Below, in pieces: positions 35,244 through 43,689 of a stretch of 64,000 nt of DNA. Position numbers and translations under genes: made by a program. Position 1 is the first letter of the stretch. Each line of letters starts with the position of its first letter. This stretch comes from JANQMY01 sp965227095 (GTDB lineage Bacteria > Pseudomonadota > Alphaproteobacteria > JANQMY01), in contig CBDDFL010000001.1 of the NCBI GenBank assembly GCA_965227095.1, forward strand, positions 930,001 through 994,000, written 5' to 3'. The notes beneath the pieces are model-generated. The model saw nothing but the letters and a program-made list of their open reading frames with translations. It was not told the origin of the DNA and did not search any database.

Positions 35244-36245
35244 ATGGAAACCACAATAGAGGTCAAAAAGAACGGCGAATGGCAGGTCGTTTATCGTACC
35301 GAGGTGGATGTGGCGCCCGAGAAACTTCGCGCGATTAAAGCGGCCCTGGCGGATCAGGAAGACATTGAAGACATCCGCACCACCACGGCGCCGATCGCGC
35401 ACCTGAATGAAGATCCGAATAAGCGGCCTAAATTTGTGGTTGAAGGCCTGCGCGATGGGGCCTGGCACGCAATCGACACCTCGAATAACTCGAATGAAGC
35501 GGCGGCCATGGCGGCGGCGCAAGAAGACATGGGCGGATATCAAGCCGTTCGTGTACTGAAGACAATTGCCATGCCGCATACAAAATTTGCGGCAACCGAG
35601 GTTAATCCGGGCATCACCAAAATTTGGTCCGGACGGTACCCCCGGACGTTGAAGCGCGAACGCCTTATGGTGGCAGCTGTCGCGCTCATTTTGGTGGCCA
35701 CCGGGTTGACCGGCGCGAAATTCTTCTTGAGCGGTCAAGCGGGCGTACCCTGGGCGAAAGCTTCCCGTGGCGCTGCACAAACCGAAATTCATGAAACGCT
35801 GGACGTGGAAGACATTGATCCCATTATGGTGACCCATGGACCGGCTTTGACCCTGGCCGCGGGCCGGCCGACTTTGCTGGAAGGCAAGTGGGCGCCGGAC
35901 GGTGTTTGCGACGGGGGCCATACGATTTTTGATGACGAAGCGCTTCTCGAATCCCGCGACGAGGAATATCGCGTGCGCCGCCTCATCAAAGGATACTCGG
36001 AACAGAACGAAAATGTGGTCGTCCTGTATGAAGGCGGCGACACCGAGATGATCCAAATGATTGATGGCGGATTTATTGTCATTGCCCGCGGTGAAGACGG
36101 CGCCAAAGTTGCTTTTGTGCCAAACGACGAAATTGTCGTGATGCGCCAGTGTGAGACGCAAGATGCATCGCCGGACGAGGACCCCTCCGGCGACCAAGAT
36201 CTGCAAGCGGCCCTGCCGTCCGGCGCCGCCCCAACAACCCCCTAA
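35244..36245 (+). CDS. hypothetical single-pass membrane protein
   Basis: 333 residues. The N-terminal 130 residues are soluble and look like two tandem modules (EVKKNGEWQVVYRTEVD, then VVEGLRDGAWHAIDTSNN, each with a nearby beta pattern), followed by one membrane segment near residue 147-166 (VAAVALILVATGLTGAKFF) and a C-terminal extracytoplasmic domain (LLEGKWAPDGVCDGGHTIFDDEAL, VVVLYEGGDTEMIQMIDGGF) with two cysteines likely to be bridged. Ends in an acidic, proline-rich tail. Function unknown; neighbours do not help. Confidence 0.7.
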   Translation: METTIEVKKNGEWQVVYRTEVDVAPEKLRAIKAALADQEDIEDIRTTTAPIAHLNEDPNKRPKFVVEGLRDGAWHAIDTSNNSNEAAAMAAAQEDMGGYQAVRVLKTIAMPHTKFAATEVNPGITKIWSGRYPRTLKRERLMVAAVALILVATGLTGAKFFLSGQAGVPWAKASRGAAQTEIHETLDVEDIDPIMVTHGPALTLAAGRPTLLEGKWAPDGVCDGGHTIFDDEALLESRDEEYRVRRLIKGYSEQNENVVVLYEGGDTEMIQMIDGGFIVIARGEDGAKVAFVPNDEIVVMRQCETQDASPDEDPSGDQDLQAALPSGAAPTTP

Positions 36246-36280
36246 TTCAATATGTGCCCTCCCCCCGAATTCGGGGTGGA

Positions 36281-37828
36281 TCATGCCGTCGCCTCTTCTG
36301 TGTTGCGCGCCGGTTCCGGGGGCGCCTCGGCAGCATTGCTGTGGCCCATCAGCCAAACAAAGGGCAGGACGACCAGCGTGACGGCCCCCATCAAAAGAAA
36401 ATCTGTCTGGTAGGCCGTGATGGTGGCCTCGCGGTTGATCATCATATCGAAGATAAATAGATCCGGCACTTGGTCCAGATCGAACCGCTGCGGCATGTTT
36501 GGCCCGAACAGCGTTTCGCTGAAGGGGGTCACTTCTTCGGCCAGGCGGGCGTGGTTTTCCTGGATGCCTCTTGCCAGAATGGTGAAGACCATCGCCACCC
36601 CCATGCTGGTGCCCACATTGCGCATCAAATTGTAAAGCCCAGAGGCGGGCGTGCGGAAGTGCGGCGCCAAGGTGGAATAGGCAAGGGTGCTGGTCGGGAC
36701 AAATGTCAGTCCCATGCCGAAATTTTGAACGAATCCCGTCCAGACAACGGTCCACATCTCAACGTCCGGGGTGAAGTAAGCCATTCGGAAAAGCATGGCG
36801 GCGGATAGGATCAATCCGACAGCGATCAACGTTCGTTCATCGACCCTGCCAATGAGGCGGCCAACCACAAACATGCCCACCATCATGCCCAATCCCCTGG
36901 GGGCGAGGATGAGCCCGGCGAGTTTCGCGGGGTAGTCCGCCAAGCTTTGCAGAAACAGAGGGATCAGTGCGATCGCCGGTACGAATGTGCACCCGACAGT
37001 GAAACTGAGCAACAAGCCGACACATAAATTCCGGTCACGGAACAAGGCCGGTTCAATAAACGGGTTGTCCTTGGTGTTGATGTGCACCACAAACATGTAA
37101 GCGCACAGGAAGAACAGCGACAATTCGAGGATGATCTCGGTCGACTCAAACCAATCCTGGGATTGTCCCCGGTCCAACATCAGCTGGACCGATCCAATGG
37201 CCAAAGCGAGCAAGACAAAGCCGGTTAGATCGAACGGCGTGTCTTCCAATTCCTTATCGGGAAGATATTGCGCAATGCCAAATGCGGCGACCAAGCCGAT
37301 GGGCACGTTGATATAGAAAATCCATGGCCACCCCCATAGATCCGTAATATAGCCGCCGACGATGGGGCCGATGATCGGGCCGACCATCATGCCCACTCCC
37401 CAAAGGGCCATGGCGGGGCCGTATTCTTCCTGGGTGTTGATATCCAGCATGATGGCTTGCGACAGGGGGAAGACGGCTGCGCCCGTGGCGCCTTGTATTG
37501 CCCGATACAACACCATCGTTTCCACGCTCGTGGCATTGGCGCACAGGACAGAAGCGACCGCGAACCCACCAAACGAAAAGGTGAGCATGAGCCGATACCC
37601 AAGGCGGCCCGCGAGAAACGCCGTGAGCGGCGTGAAGATGGCCGTGGCGACGATGTAGGATGTGAGAATCCAGGACACTTGTTCCTGGGTTGCCGAAAAC
37701 GATGCTTGCATATGCGGCAGGGCCACATTTGCAATGGTTGAGTCCATCGTCACCATGATCGCACCGACGATCATGAACAGCGTAATCATCCGCCGCTGGT
37801 AGGGGCTGACGGATAGAACCGCCGTCAT
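36281..37828 (-). CDS. emrB: DHA2-family (EmrB/QacA) multidrug efflux MFS transporter
   Basis: 515 residues, 14 predicted helices. MFS motif A-like LAGRLGYRLML near residue 70 and motif C-type VGGYITDLWGWPWIFYINVPIG near 160, which is typical of EmrB (ITxxxGWRWxFxINVPIG). It exports drugs with protons across the inner membrane. The start overlaps the EmrA stop by 4 bp and forms an operon marR-emrA-emrB with translational overlaps at both junctions. Confidence 0.93.
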   Translation of the reverse strand: MTAVLSVSPYQRRMITLFMIVGAIMVTMDSTIANVALPHMQASFSATQEQVSWILTSYIVATAIFTPLTAFLAGRLGYRLMLTFSFGGFAVASVLCANATSVETMVLYRAIQGATGAAVFPLSQAIMLDINTQEEYGPAMALWGVGMMVGPIIGPIVGGYITDLWGWPWIFYINVPIGLVAAFGIAQYLPDKELEDTPFDLTGFVLLALAIGSVQLMLDRGQSQDWFESTEIILELSLFFLCAYMFVVHINTKDNPFIEPALFRDRNLCVGLLLSFTVGCTFVPAIALIPLFLQSLADYPAKLAGLILAPRGLGMMVGMFVVGRLIGRVDERTLIAVGLILSAAMLFRMAYFTPDVEMWTVVWTGFVQNFGMGLTFVPTSTLAYSTLAPHFRTPASGLYNLMRNVGTSMGVAMVFTILARGIQENHARLAEEVTPFSETLFGPNMPQRFDLDQVPDLFIFDMMINREATITAYQTDFLLMGAVTLVVLPFVWLMGHSNAAEAPPEPARNTEEATA

Positions 37829-38943
37829 CCATTTTCTCCGTAGGCGGAGGGGTCGTCAGGGGCGTCGGCAACCGTTGTTCCTGGGCGGAACAAACGTGTG
37901 TAGCCGGTGTCGATTTCAATTTCGGCACTCATCCCCAATCGTAACGGCAGGTTTTGCGGTACCTCTTCAATGCTGACCTGGACCGGCACCCGTTGTACGA
38001 TTTTAACCCAGTTTCCAACCGCGTTCTGCGGCGGCAGGATGGCGAATTCGGCCCCGGTCCCGGCGTTCATACTGGTGATGGTGCCCGACCAGGTTTTGCC
38101 GGGATAGGCGTCGATTTTGATATCCACATGCTGGCCTTGGCGCACATGGGTAAGGTCGGTCTCTTTCATATTGGCTTCGACCCAGATCATATCCGTTTCG
38201 ATCAAGGTAAAGACCGGCCGGCCGGGGGTAACGTAATCGCCCGGCCGAAAATTGATAATCTGACTGATGATGCCGTGGGCGGGGGCCCGTATCACAGCGT
38301 GTTTGAGATCTAATTTGGCTTTATCCAGCGTGGCTTGTGCGGCGCGATACCGGGGGTGTTTTTCCACCGGTTGATCGATGCTGCCGCCAATCGCGGCCAG
38401 CAACGCGGATAATTCCTGCCGCAACTCTTCTACCCGGCGGTTCGCGGCATCCAGATCGTTGCGCGCAGAATCAAGTGTTGCGGCGGACGCAACTTTTCGG
38501 CGGGCGAGCGCCTCTTGCCGGTCGCGTTCGCGCTCCCGGAAGCCCGCATCGTTCATGGCGCGCAACAGCTCCTCTTGCTTCTGCCGGGCATGGGCTTGTT
38601 GCACCTCGATCTGCGCGCGTGCATCCGCTAGATCCGCTTCCGCCCCGCGTATGGCAATTTCCAGCGGCTCCGGATCAATGCGAAACAGCGGATCGCCCTG
38701 ACGCACCTCTTGGTTTTCATGGACATCGACTTGGACAACCCGCCCTGCAATGTCAGAGCTGATTTGCACACGGCTGGCTTTTACATAGGCATTGTCCGTG
38801 CCCACATAGCGTCCGCCCGTTGCCCAAAGCAACACGCCAATCACAACCACCAAAGCGGGCACAATCACCAGCAGAAGGCTGCGTTTGCGCTGGGTCGGCA
38901 TATCGTCAAACCATTGACGCCAAGATGGAGCCGATGTGGTCAC
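37825..38943 (-). CDS. emrA: EmrA-type HlyD-family membrane fusion protein
   Basis: 372 residues. One N-terminal membrane anchor (LLLVIVPALVVVIGVLLWAT) followed by the biotinyl-lipoyl half (YVKASRVQISSDIAGRVVQVDVHENQEVRQGDPLFRID), a long alpha hairpin (about 90-195) and the second half (VIRAPAHGIISQIINFRPGDYVTPGRPVFTLI). It bridges EmrB to an outer-membrane channel, which is not encoded nearby. Its start overlaps the marR stop by 4 bp and its stop overlaps emrB. Confidence 0.93.
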   Translation of the reverse strand: MTTSAPSWRQWFDDMPTQRKRSLLLVIVPALVVVIGVLLWATGGRYVGTDNAYVKASRVQISSDIAGRVVQVDVHENQEVRQGDPLFRIDPEPLEIAIRGAEADLADARAQIEVQQAHARQKQEELLRAMNDAGFRERERDRQEALARRKVASAATLDSARNDLDAANRRVEELRQELSALLAAIGGSIDQPVEKHPRYRAAQATLDKAKLDLKHAVIRAPAHGIISQIINFRPGDYVTPGRPVFTLIETDMIWVEANMKETDLTHVRQGQHVDIKIDAYPGKTWSGTITSMNAGTGAEFAILPPQNAVGNWVKIVQRVPVQVSIEEVPQNLPLRLGMSAEIEIDTGYTRLFRPGTTVADAPDDPSAYGENG

Positions 38944-39437
38944 GCGGCGCCTCCTTTTGGCCGGATCGGCTCATTCGGCTTATCCGATAAATTGTTCCGT
39001 ATATGGAGCAATAGGTCGATAAGGCGCTCTTGGTCTTCCTCGTTCAGATGCTTCATGGCGCGGGCCCGGGTATCAACGCCCAATACCCGAATTTGGTCCA
39101 TCACCGGCCAGGCTTTTTCAGTGAGGTAAAGCGTGCGCGCCCGGCGGTCATTGGGGTCCGGGCGGCGTTCCACCATCTTCGCGTCTTCAAGGCGGTCCAA
39201 TTGGCGCGCCAAGGTGATGGGCTCGATGTCCAGTATGTCCGCCAAGGCATTTTGATTGATGCCCTCATTGTAGCTGAGATGCGCCAACACCGCATATTGC
39301 GCACGCGTGGTGAGCCCGACGGTCTTGGCCCGCCGATCAAAGTCCTTACGGATCAGCCGCGCCGCGTCATACAGCAACAACATAATGTTGCGATTGAGCG
39401 CTTCCGGCTGGAGCATCGCTTTGGTTTCGTCTTCCAT
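38940..39437 (-). CDS. MarR-family transcriptional regulator of the efflux operon
   Basis: About 165 residues from ATG 39437 (MEDETKAMLQPEALNR). Winged-helix with ARLIRKDFDRRAKTVGLTTRAQYAVLAHL near residue 26, recognition helix in INQNALADILDIEPITLARQLDRLED near 62, and wing DPNDRRARTLYLTEKA near 92. First gene of marR-emrA-emrB. Two tandem 14-bp palindromes sit immediately upstream, so it likely represses the operon until a drug binds. The longer frame to 39692 starts inside a probable RNA gene and is rejected. Confidence 0.92.
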   Translation of the reverse strand: MEDETKAMLQPEALNRNIMLLLYDAARLIRKDFDRRAKTVGLTTRAQYAVLAHLSYNEGINQNALADILDIEPITLARQLDRLEDAKMVERRPDPNDRRARTLYLTEKAWPVMDQIRVLGVDTRARAMKHLNEEDQERLIDLLLHIRNNLSDKPNEPIRPKGGAA

Positions 39438-39466
39438 ATAAGCCTTCTTATGATAAGCCTGCTTAT
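39438..39466. promoter_or_regulatory. tandem MarR operators
   Basis: Two copies of ATAAG-N4-CTTAT at 39438-39451 and 39453-39466, with centres 15 bp apart, lie directly against the marR start codon; the first covers its Shine-Dalgarno (AAGAAGG on the minus strand). Paired 14-bp dyads are usual for MarR repressors. Bound protein would block both initiation and early elongation. Confidence 0.7.
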
Positions 39467-39627
39467 GAAACGGCCACGTTACGTCCGCACGGGCCAGGGC
39501 GTCAATAATCGATTTTATGCAAATGGTCGCGGAGCTTTTGCCAGCATTGGCAGCGGGCGGGCGAAGCCCACAGAAGATGGGCGCATGGGGTTCATCCAAA
39601 TTTTCTGCAAGGGACCCGCCCTGGGCC

Positions 39628-39724
39628 GCAAAAACAGAAAGGCCCTCGTGGGGCCTTATGGTTAATCGGTCTCCGCTGGGTTGCGGTATCATCTATGGCG
39701 CTCCATAAAGCGCCTCCCTCTATC
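39628..39724 (-). ncRNA. candidate small RNA with three hairpins and terminator
   Basis: On the minus strand a -10 box TATACT (39735-39730) with a weak -35 TAGATT 17 bp upstream would start near 39724. The transcript could fold as GGCGCT/AGCGCC (39697-39714), CCGC/GCGG (39673-39686) and an end hairpin AAGGCCC/GGGCCTT (39639-39657), followed by a T run (39634-39630). Only a five-codon ORF starts early in it. A convergent protein gene is not available to explain the terminator, since ybaK on the plus strand lies to the right. Family unknown. Confidence 0.45.
39630..39657 (-). terminator. intrinsic terminator of the candidate small RNA
   Basis: Minus strand: 7-bp stem AAGGCCC (39657-39651) and GGGCCTT (39645-39639) with loop CACGA, then TCTG and TTTTT at 39634-39630. 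A normal Rho-independent terminator. Confidence 0.65.
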
Positions 39725-39781
39725 GTTTCAGTATACCAGAGATCGGCCGATCAATCTAATGACTCCAAAAGGTGCTTGGTC

Positions 39782-40246
39782 ATGACACCCGCTGTGGAAC
39801 AGCTCAAACACCATGAAGTGGATTTTCGCCTTCATGACTATGTGCACGATCCCTCATCCCCGGCCTATGGCACGGAAGCGGCCCAGAAATTAGGGGTGTC
39901 GGAAGAGCGGGTTTTCAAGACACTGGTGGTTGCCTTGAGCGATAAATCGCTCGCGGTCGGCGTTTTGCCGGTGGCGACCCAGTTGAACCTGAAAGCGATG
40001 GCAAAAGCTAGCGGCTCAAAAAAGGCCGCCATGGCGGATCCAGCTTGGGTTCAGCGGGTCACGGGGTATGTTCTTGGCGGCGTCAGCCCCTTTGGCCAGA
40101 AAAAGCCGTTGCCGACAATCCTTTCAGACCGGTCGGCCAATTTTGAGACGATCTTCGTAAGTGGCGGGCGCCGGGGGCTGGAAATCGAGGTGGCGCCGGA
40201 GGACTTATTGCGCGTCCTCAACGGGCAGTGTGCGCCCATCACGTGA
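39782..40246 (+). CDS. ybaK: Cys-tRNA(Pro)/Cys-tRNA(Cys) deacylase YbaK
   Basis: About 154 residues from ATG 39782, preceded by AAGGTG. YbaK/EbsC fold: TPAVEQLKHHEVDFRLHDYVHDP at the start, YGTEAAQKLGVSEERVFKTLVV near residue 27, MADPAWVQRVTGYVLGGVSPFGQKK near 85 and FVSGGRRGLEIEVAP near 128. It hydrolyses mischarged cysteinyl-tRNA(Pro) in the cytoplasm. It is followed, tail to tail, by the SRPBCC-SDR gene. Confidence 0.95.
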   Translation: MTPAVEQLKHHEVDFRLHDYVHDPSSPAYGTEAAQKLGVSEERVFKTLVVALSDKSLAVGVLPVATQLNLKAMAKASGSKKAAMADPAWVQRVTGYVLGGVSPFGQKKPLPTILSDRSANFETIFVSGGRRGLEIEVAPEDLLRVLNGQCAPIT

Positions 40247-40260
40247 AGAAAGAGTCGACG

Positions 40261-41709
40261 CTAAGCCGCCTTCTTACGCGCTGCCGACCGCTTTGTGCGC
40301 GGTTGCGCAACGCGACCGATGCCCGTTTGTTCCACAAGAAACGTCCGTAGGCGGTCTAATTGAGATGGTGTAACATGGGTGCCGGGCATCACATTTATGG
40401 GCCGGGCCACGCGGTCGAACCACAGCTTTCCGCTTTCACCCTCTACGGCGAGCGCTGACCCCAGCCACACAATCGTGTCGGCCCCCATACGGGCATCCCG
40501 CAAACGGTTTGCCATGAACTGGTTGAAACGAGGCAGAGAGTCCGCCACACCCGGCGTTTCCACCCAGCCGGGATGCATGGTGTTGAATCGCGCGCCACTT
40601 TTTTGGAACCGTAGGGCCCAATATTCTGTCATGGCCACAAGGCCCCGCTTGGCCCGGGCATAGGCCTTGGCACCTTCGTAGTCTTGTTCGAATTGCATGT
40701 CATTCAGAGCTAGCCCTTGCAGATACATGCCGCCGCTGACCACATTGATCACATGGGTGGCGCTTGATTGAATACGATCGGACAGGCTTTCCACCAGCAC
40801 GTAAGGGGCCAACAAGTTGATGGCTAGCGATTGCTCATTGCCTTCTTTGGTGGTTTGGCGTTCCGGGAAGAGGGCGCCGGCATTGTTGACAAGCACATCG
40901 AGTTGAGGGGCCAAGGCCCGAATGTCGTCCGCGGCTTTGCGTGCGTCTGCCACCAATGACAAGTCCGCTTGCACCAAGTGGATCTCTTTTTCGGACAGGC
41001 CGCTGTAATCCGAAATGGTTCGGGAGGCAGCGGACAATTTCTTGGCATTGCGCCCCACCAGGATGAGGCGCGCGCCAAGGCGGGCGAAGTCGCAGGCGGC
41101 GGCAAGACCGATCCCCGAGGTGGGCCCGGTGACCACCACGGTTTTTCCGTCCATGAATTCGGACAGGCCCTTATTGGGCATGGCGTAATAGCCGCGTTTG
41201 GTGAAGTTCCAGGCACCGGGGAGGATAAGGCGATCCGCGACGCTGGTGCACAGGGTGGCGGCGCGTGGTTTTGTGTCGATGGTCAGAGCGCGCTTCATCC
41301 CGTCAACCGCGCGTTTTCCGATACGCCGCAGTCCCGGCCCCATGATGGGTGTGGCAGCTGCATAAGGCAGGGCAAATTTAAGCTCCGCCTCGTAGGTAAT
41401 CTCTGTATGAAGACTATCTAGAGATTTGAAGGTGATGGTATCCAGCGCCGTGACCGTGTTGTTCGTGCCGGTCAACACGATGCGGGTCGGGGGTGTTAAC
41501 TCTTCTATTTTGTACACCATGTCGGCTTCGCGGCCGCCGACGTTCAGGATCAAATCAAACACCGACCCCACCTTCGCAGGGCCCGGTGTCCGCTTTGCGG
41601 ACCGGTAAACCCCGGGATCCCATTGTTCGATGGTGGAAAAATCGCTGATATAGCGAAAGCAATCTTCAATGGGGCGGTCTACGATGAAGGATTCTCGTAA
41701 GACGGTCAT
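40261..41709 (-). CDS. SRPBCC-domain / short-chain dehydrogenase fusion protein
   Basis: 482 residues. N-terminal 145 residues: SRPBCC/polyketide-cyclase-like hydrophobic pocket (IVDRPIEDCFRYISDFSTIEQWDPGVYRSA at the start, VYKIEELTPPTRIVLTG near 65). From about 185 a complete SDR: GKTVVVTGPTSGIGLAAACDFA, NNAGALF near 274, Ser in INVVSGGMY near 324, catalytic Tyr and Lys in YARAKRGL near 348; it resembles retinol dehydrogenases. A basic tail ends it (RTKRSAARKKAA). The lipid-binding part may present a hydrophobic ketone or alcohol to the SDR. The fusion is continuous and no internal stop is seen. Confidence 0.85.
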   Translation of the reverse strand: MTVLRESFIVDRPIEDCFRYISDFSTIEQWDPGVYRSAKRTPGPAKVGSVFDLILNVGGREADMVYKIEELTPPTRIVLTGTNNTVTALDTITFKSLDSLHTEITYEAELKFALPYAAATPIMGPGLRRIGKRAVDGMKRALTIDTKPRAATLCTSVADRLILPGAWNFTKRGYYAMPNKGLSEFMDGKTVVVTGPTSGIGLAAACDFARLGARLILVGRNAKKLSAASRTISDYSGLSEKEIHLVQADLSLVADARKAADDIRALAPQLDVLVNNAGALFPERQTTKEGNEQSLAINLLAPYVLVESLSDRIQSSATHVINVVSGGMYLQGLALNDMQFEQDYEGAKAYARAKRGLVAMTEYWALRFQKSGARFNTMHPGWVETPGVADSLPRFNQFMANRLRDARMGADTIVWLGSALAVEGESGKLWFDRVARPINVMPGTHVTPSQLDRLRTFLVEQTGIGRVAQPRTKRSAARKKAA

Positions 41710-41860
41710 TGGTCGGTTCCTTCACCGGCAGGAGGCCGCAGCGTCCCGGCGGTGGCTGTTGGCTTGCATGGGTTGATACCTTAAGAGATACGCAGAAACA
41801 GGCGGTTTGGATTTGGCCGCCCCTGTGTAAATTGGGTGCTGACAAGGGAGAAACCGCATT

Positions 41861-42397
41861 ATGGCAGAGTTTTTTGACCAATTATCAGAGGATCATACGT
41901 CCTTTATCTCCGAACAGCCGCTCTTTTTCGTGGCGACGGCAGCTTCTGAAGGGCGCATCAACCTGTCGCCCAAGGGCATGGATTGTTTCCGCGTCCTTGG
42001 CCCCACCAAATGCGGTTATCTGGATATGACCGGCAGCGGCAATGAAACAGCGGCGCATATTAAAGCCGATGGGCGGTTGACCTTCATGTTCAACAGCTTT
42101 GGGCAGAAGCCGTTGATTCTGCGCCTTTATGGCCGCGGGTCCGTTGCGCGCATCGGCACGGAGGCTTTTAAGGCGCATGCGGATCAATTTCCGGACCTGC
42201 CGGGGGCGCGCCAATTGATCTTCATGGATATCGACTCTGTCCAGACCAGTTGCGGGTATGCCGTGCCTCAGATGACGCTGGTGGCAGAACGCCAGGTTCT
42301 TGCGCAATGGGCGCAAGCGAAGGGGCCAGAGGGAATTGCTGCCTATCAACGGGAAAGAAATGCCAAAAGCATCGATGGGCTCGATACGGGGCTTTAG
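41861..42397 (+). CDS. pyridoxamine 5'-phosphate oxidase-family protein
   Basis: 178 residues. FMN split-barrel pattern: FISEQPLFFVATAASEGRINLSPKGMDCFRVL near residue 15, GYLDMTGSGNETAAHI near 52, and NPFIIL-like FGQKPLILRLYGRG near 78. The C-terminus (CGYAVPQMTLVAERQVLAQW) is usual for small general-stress or flavin-dependent PNPOx-like proteins. It likely binds flavin and reduces unknown substrates in the cytoplasm. It reads toward the REP-flanked RAYT region. Confidence 0.85.
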   Translation: MAEFFDQLSEDHTSFISEQPLFFVATAASEGRINLSPKGMDCFRVLGPTKCGYLDMTGSGNETAAHIKADGRLTFMFNSFGQKPLILRLYGRGSVARIGTEAFKAHADQFPDLPGARQLIFMDIDSVQTSCGYAVPQMTLVAERQVLAQWAQAKGPEGIAAYQRERNAKSIDGLDTGL

Positions 42398-42405
42398 GCC
42401 GGTTA

Positions 42406-42487
42406 GGCGCAATACGGCGTTGCCTATTGCGCCCTACGGAAGGCCATGAGTGACGGGGTAGGGTGCAATAGCGCAGCGTATTGCACC
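42406..42487. repeat. REP palindrome pair (BIME-like), upstream of RAYT
   Basis: Two inverted copies of one palindromic element: A (42406-42437) pairs GGCGCAATA with TATTGCGCC and ends in CTAC; B (42458-42487) begins with GTAG and pairs GGTGCAATA with TATTGCACC. Read on the minus strand A also begins with GTAG. GTAG followed by a stem is the hallmark of REP sequences recognised by RAYTs. The pair faces each other with about 20 bp between. Confidence 0.8.
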
Positions 42488-42513
42488 ATGAGACAAAGTG
42501 ATGGTCCGAGCGG

Positions 42514-43047
42514 ATGCCACAATATCGCAGGTTCTACAGAGAGGGCGGCACGTATTTCTTCACCGTCGCGCTATGGCGGCGCGAAAAGAACGATCTATTG
42601 ATTCGGAAAATCGACGAATTGCGGGCCGCTGTACGCGGCGTACAAAAGAAGCATCCATTTATCATCCACGGTTGGGTGGTGTTACCTGACCACTTGCACT
42701 GCATTTGGGAGCTGCCGGACGGAGACGCGGATTTTTCAAAGCGGTGGCGATTGATAAAATCGTCATTCTCTCGGTCACAGGCGCAGATTGAGGGGCGTTC
42801 AACGACACGCATCAAAAGAGGTGAGCGGGGTATTTGGCAGCGACGTTTCTGGGAGCATGTCATTCGAGATGAAAAAGACTTTGTCGCCCACCTGGACTAT
42901 ATCCATTTTAATCCAGTCAAGCATGGCCTCGTGGAGTCGGTTGCCGACTGGCCGTATTCCACATTTCACCGATTTGTACGTGACGGGTATTACCCTGCAA
43001 GCTGGGGACGGGATATCAGTGCCAGCCTGCCTTACGATGTTGAATAG
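42514..43047 (+). CDS. REP-associated tyrosine transposase (RAYT, IS200-like HUH protein)
   Basis: 177 residues, a typical RAYT. N-terminal YRRFYREGGTYFFTVAL strand, the HUH metal pair in LPDHLHCIWELP near residue 58, and the catalytic tyrosine in LDYIHFNPVKHGLVES near 131, followed by WPYSTFHRFV. It nicks REP hairpins as single strands. REP copies stand on both sides, which is the usual RAYT arrangement (REPtron), and it is a domesticated, single-copy enzyme rather than a mobile IS. Confidence 0.93.
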   Translation: MPQYRRFYREGGTYFFTVALWRREKNDLLIRKIDELRAAVRGVQKKHPFIIHGWVVLPDHLHCIWELPDGDADFSKRWRLIKSSFSRSQAQIEGRSTTRIKRGERGIWQRRFWEHVIRDEKDFVAHLDYIHFNPVKHGLVESVADWPYSTFHRFVRDGYYPASWGRDISASLPYDVE

Positions 43048-43051
43048 ATTT

Positions 43052-43244
43052 GGCGCAATACGGCGTTGCCTATTGCGCCCTACGGGAGCCCGTGAGGAAC
43101 GGGTAGGGTGCAATCGCGCAGCGTATTGCACCAAACCACGGGGGGGTTATGTGTATCGGGTAGGGTGCAATAGCGCAGCGTATTGCACCAAATCACGGGG
43201 GTTATGTGTATCCGGTAGGGGGCGATCACGAAGCGTATTGCACC
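43052..43244. repeat. REP array downstream of RAYT
   Basis: One A copy (43052-43083) and three B copies (43103-43132, 43160-43189, 43215-43244). The last B is diverged (GTAGGGGGCGATCACG start). The last two B copies sit in a direct tandem of about 55 bp with near-identical linkers (a C/G-rich run followed by GTTATGTGTATC). The array has palindromic units, so it is REP, not CRISPR. Confidence 0.8.
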
Positions 43245-43253
43245 AAACCGCCC

Positions 43254-43646
43254 TCACGCCATCTTCGCGAAATCGTCGATCATCTGTTGCCAATCGGTGT
43301 GCATACCCTCCGTCCACTGACTGCCAAGAATATCGACGACTGTGTCCCGCACGACGGTGAAAAATTTGTCGAAGGAACCGTCCGGCACACCATATTCGAC
43401 ATGATGGCCCCGGGTGGTGGCAATGAAATTGTCGACAAAATTTTGGTCGCTCAAATAGTCGTCAATACACTCGAAGGTGTGCTGCAACATGGAGCCGCGC
43501 ACACCGCCATCCACATCCATAATGAAAAGATCTTCAAATTCCGGATGCACTTTGAACAGTGTTTCATAGACCAGGTCGGTCGGATCGCCGTGTTTTTCGA
43601 CCACCAACTCTAGTGATTTTTGGATATTGTCGCCTGTTACCGGCAT
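43254..43646 (-). CDS. globin-family protein
   Basis: About 130 residues from ATG 43646. Globin pattern: VYETLFKVHPEFEDLFIMD near residue 26 (CD region), MLQHTFECIDDYL near 53, then ATTRGHHVEYGVPDGSFDKFF near 73 where a His would ligate heme, then WTEGMHTDWQQMIDDF at the end. It is one domain without a reductase. It may bind oxygen, NO or act as a sensor. Its 3' end adjoins the REP array. Confidence 0.7.
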   Translation of the reverse strand: MPVTGDNIQKSLELVVEKHGDPTDLVYETLFKVHPEFEDLFIMDVDGGVRGSMLQHTFECIDDYLSDQNFVDNFIATTRGHHVEYGVPDGSFDKFFTVVRDTVVDILGSQWTEGMHTDWQQMIDDFAKMA

Positions 43647-43689
43647 GGTTCTGCCATCCTCTCTCTTTTTTATTGTGGTGAGTTGCGGA

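Larger units (their letters stand above)
39467..39781. other. gene-free stretch between marR and ybaK
   Basis: No convincing protein gene. It contains the promoter side of the efflux operon and a probable minus-strand RNA (listed separately). The plus strand must also hold the ybaK promoter; a 12-bp perfect palindrome GATCGGCCGATC (39741-39752) lies in this part. Confidence 0.5.

Noticed and set aside
34734..36755. 673-codon minus-strand frame over the Zur and hypothetical genes
   Set aside because: It is the shadow of plus-strand genes 34539-36245; the residue pattern is low-complexity with no domain.
43100..43250. Regularly spaced repeats resembling a CRISPR array
   Set aside because: Units are palindromic, GTAG-headed, in both orientations around a RAYT, with near-identical linkers; they are REP elements. 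No cas genes are present.
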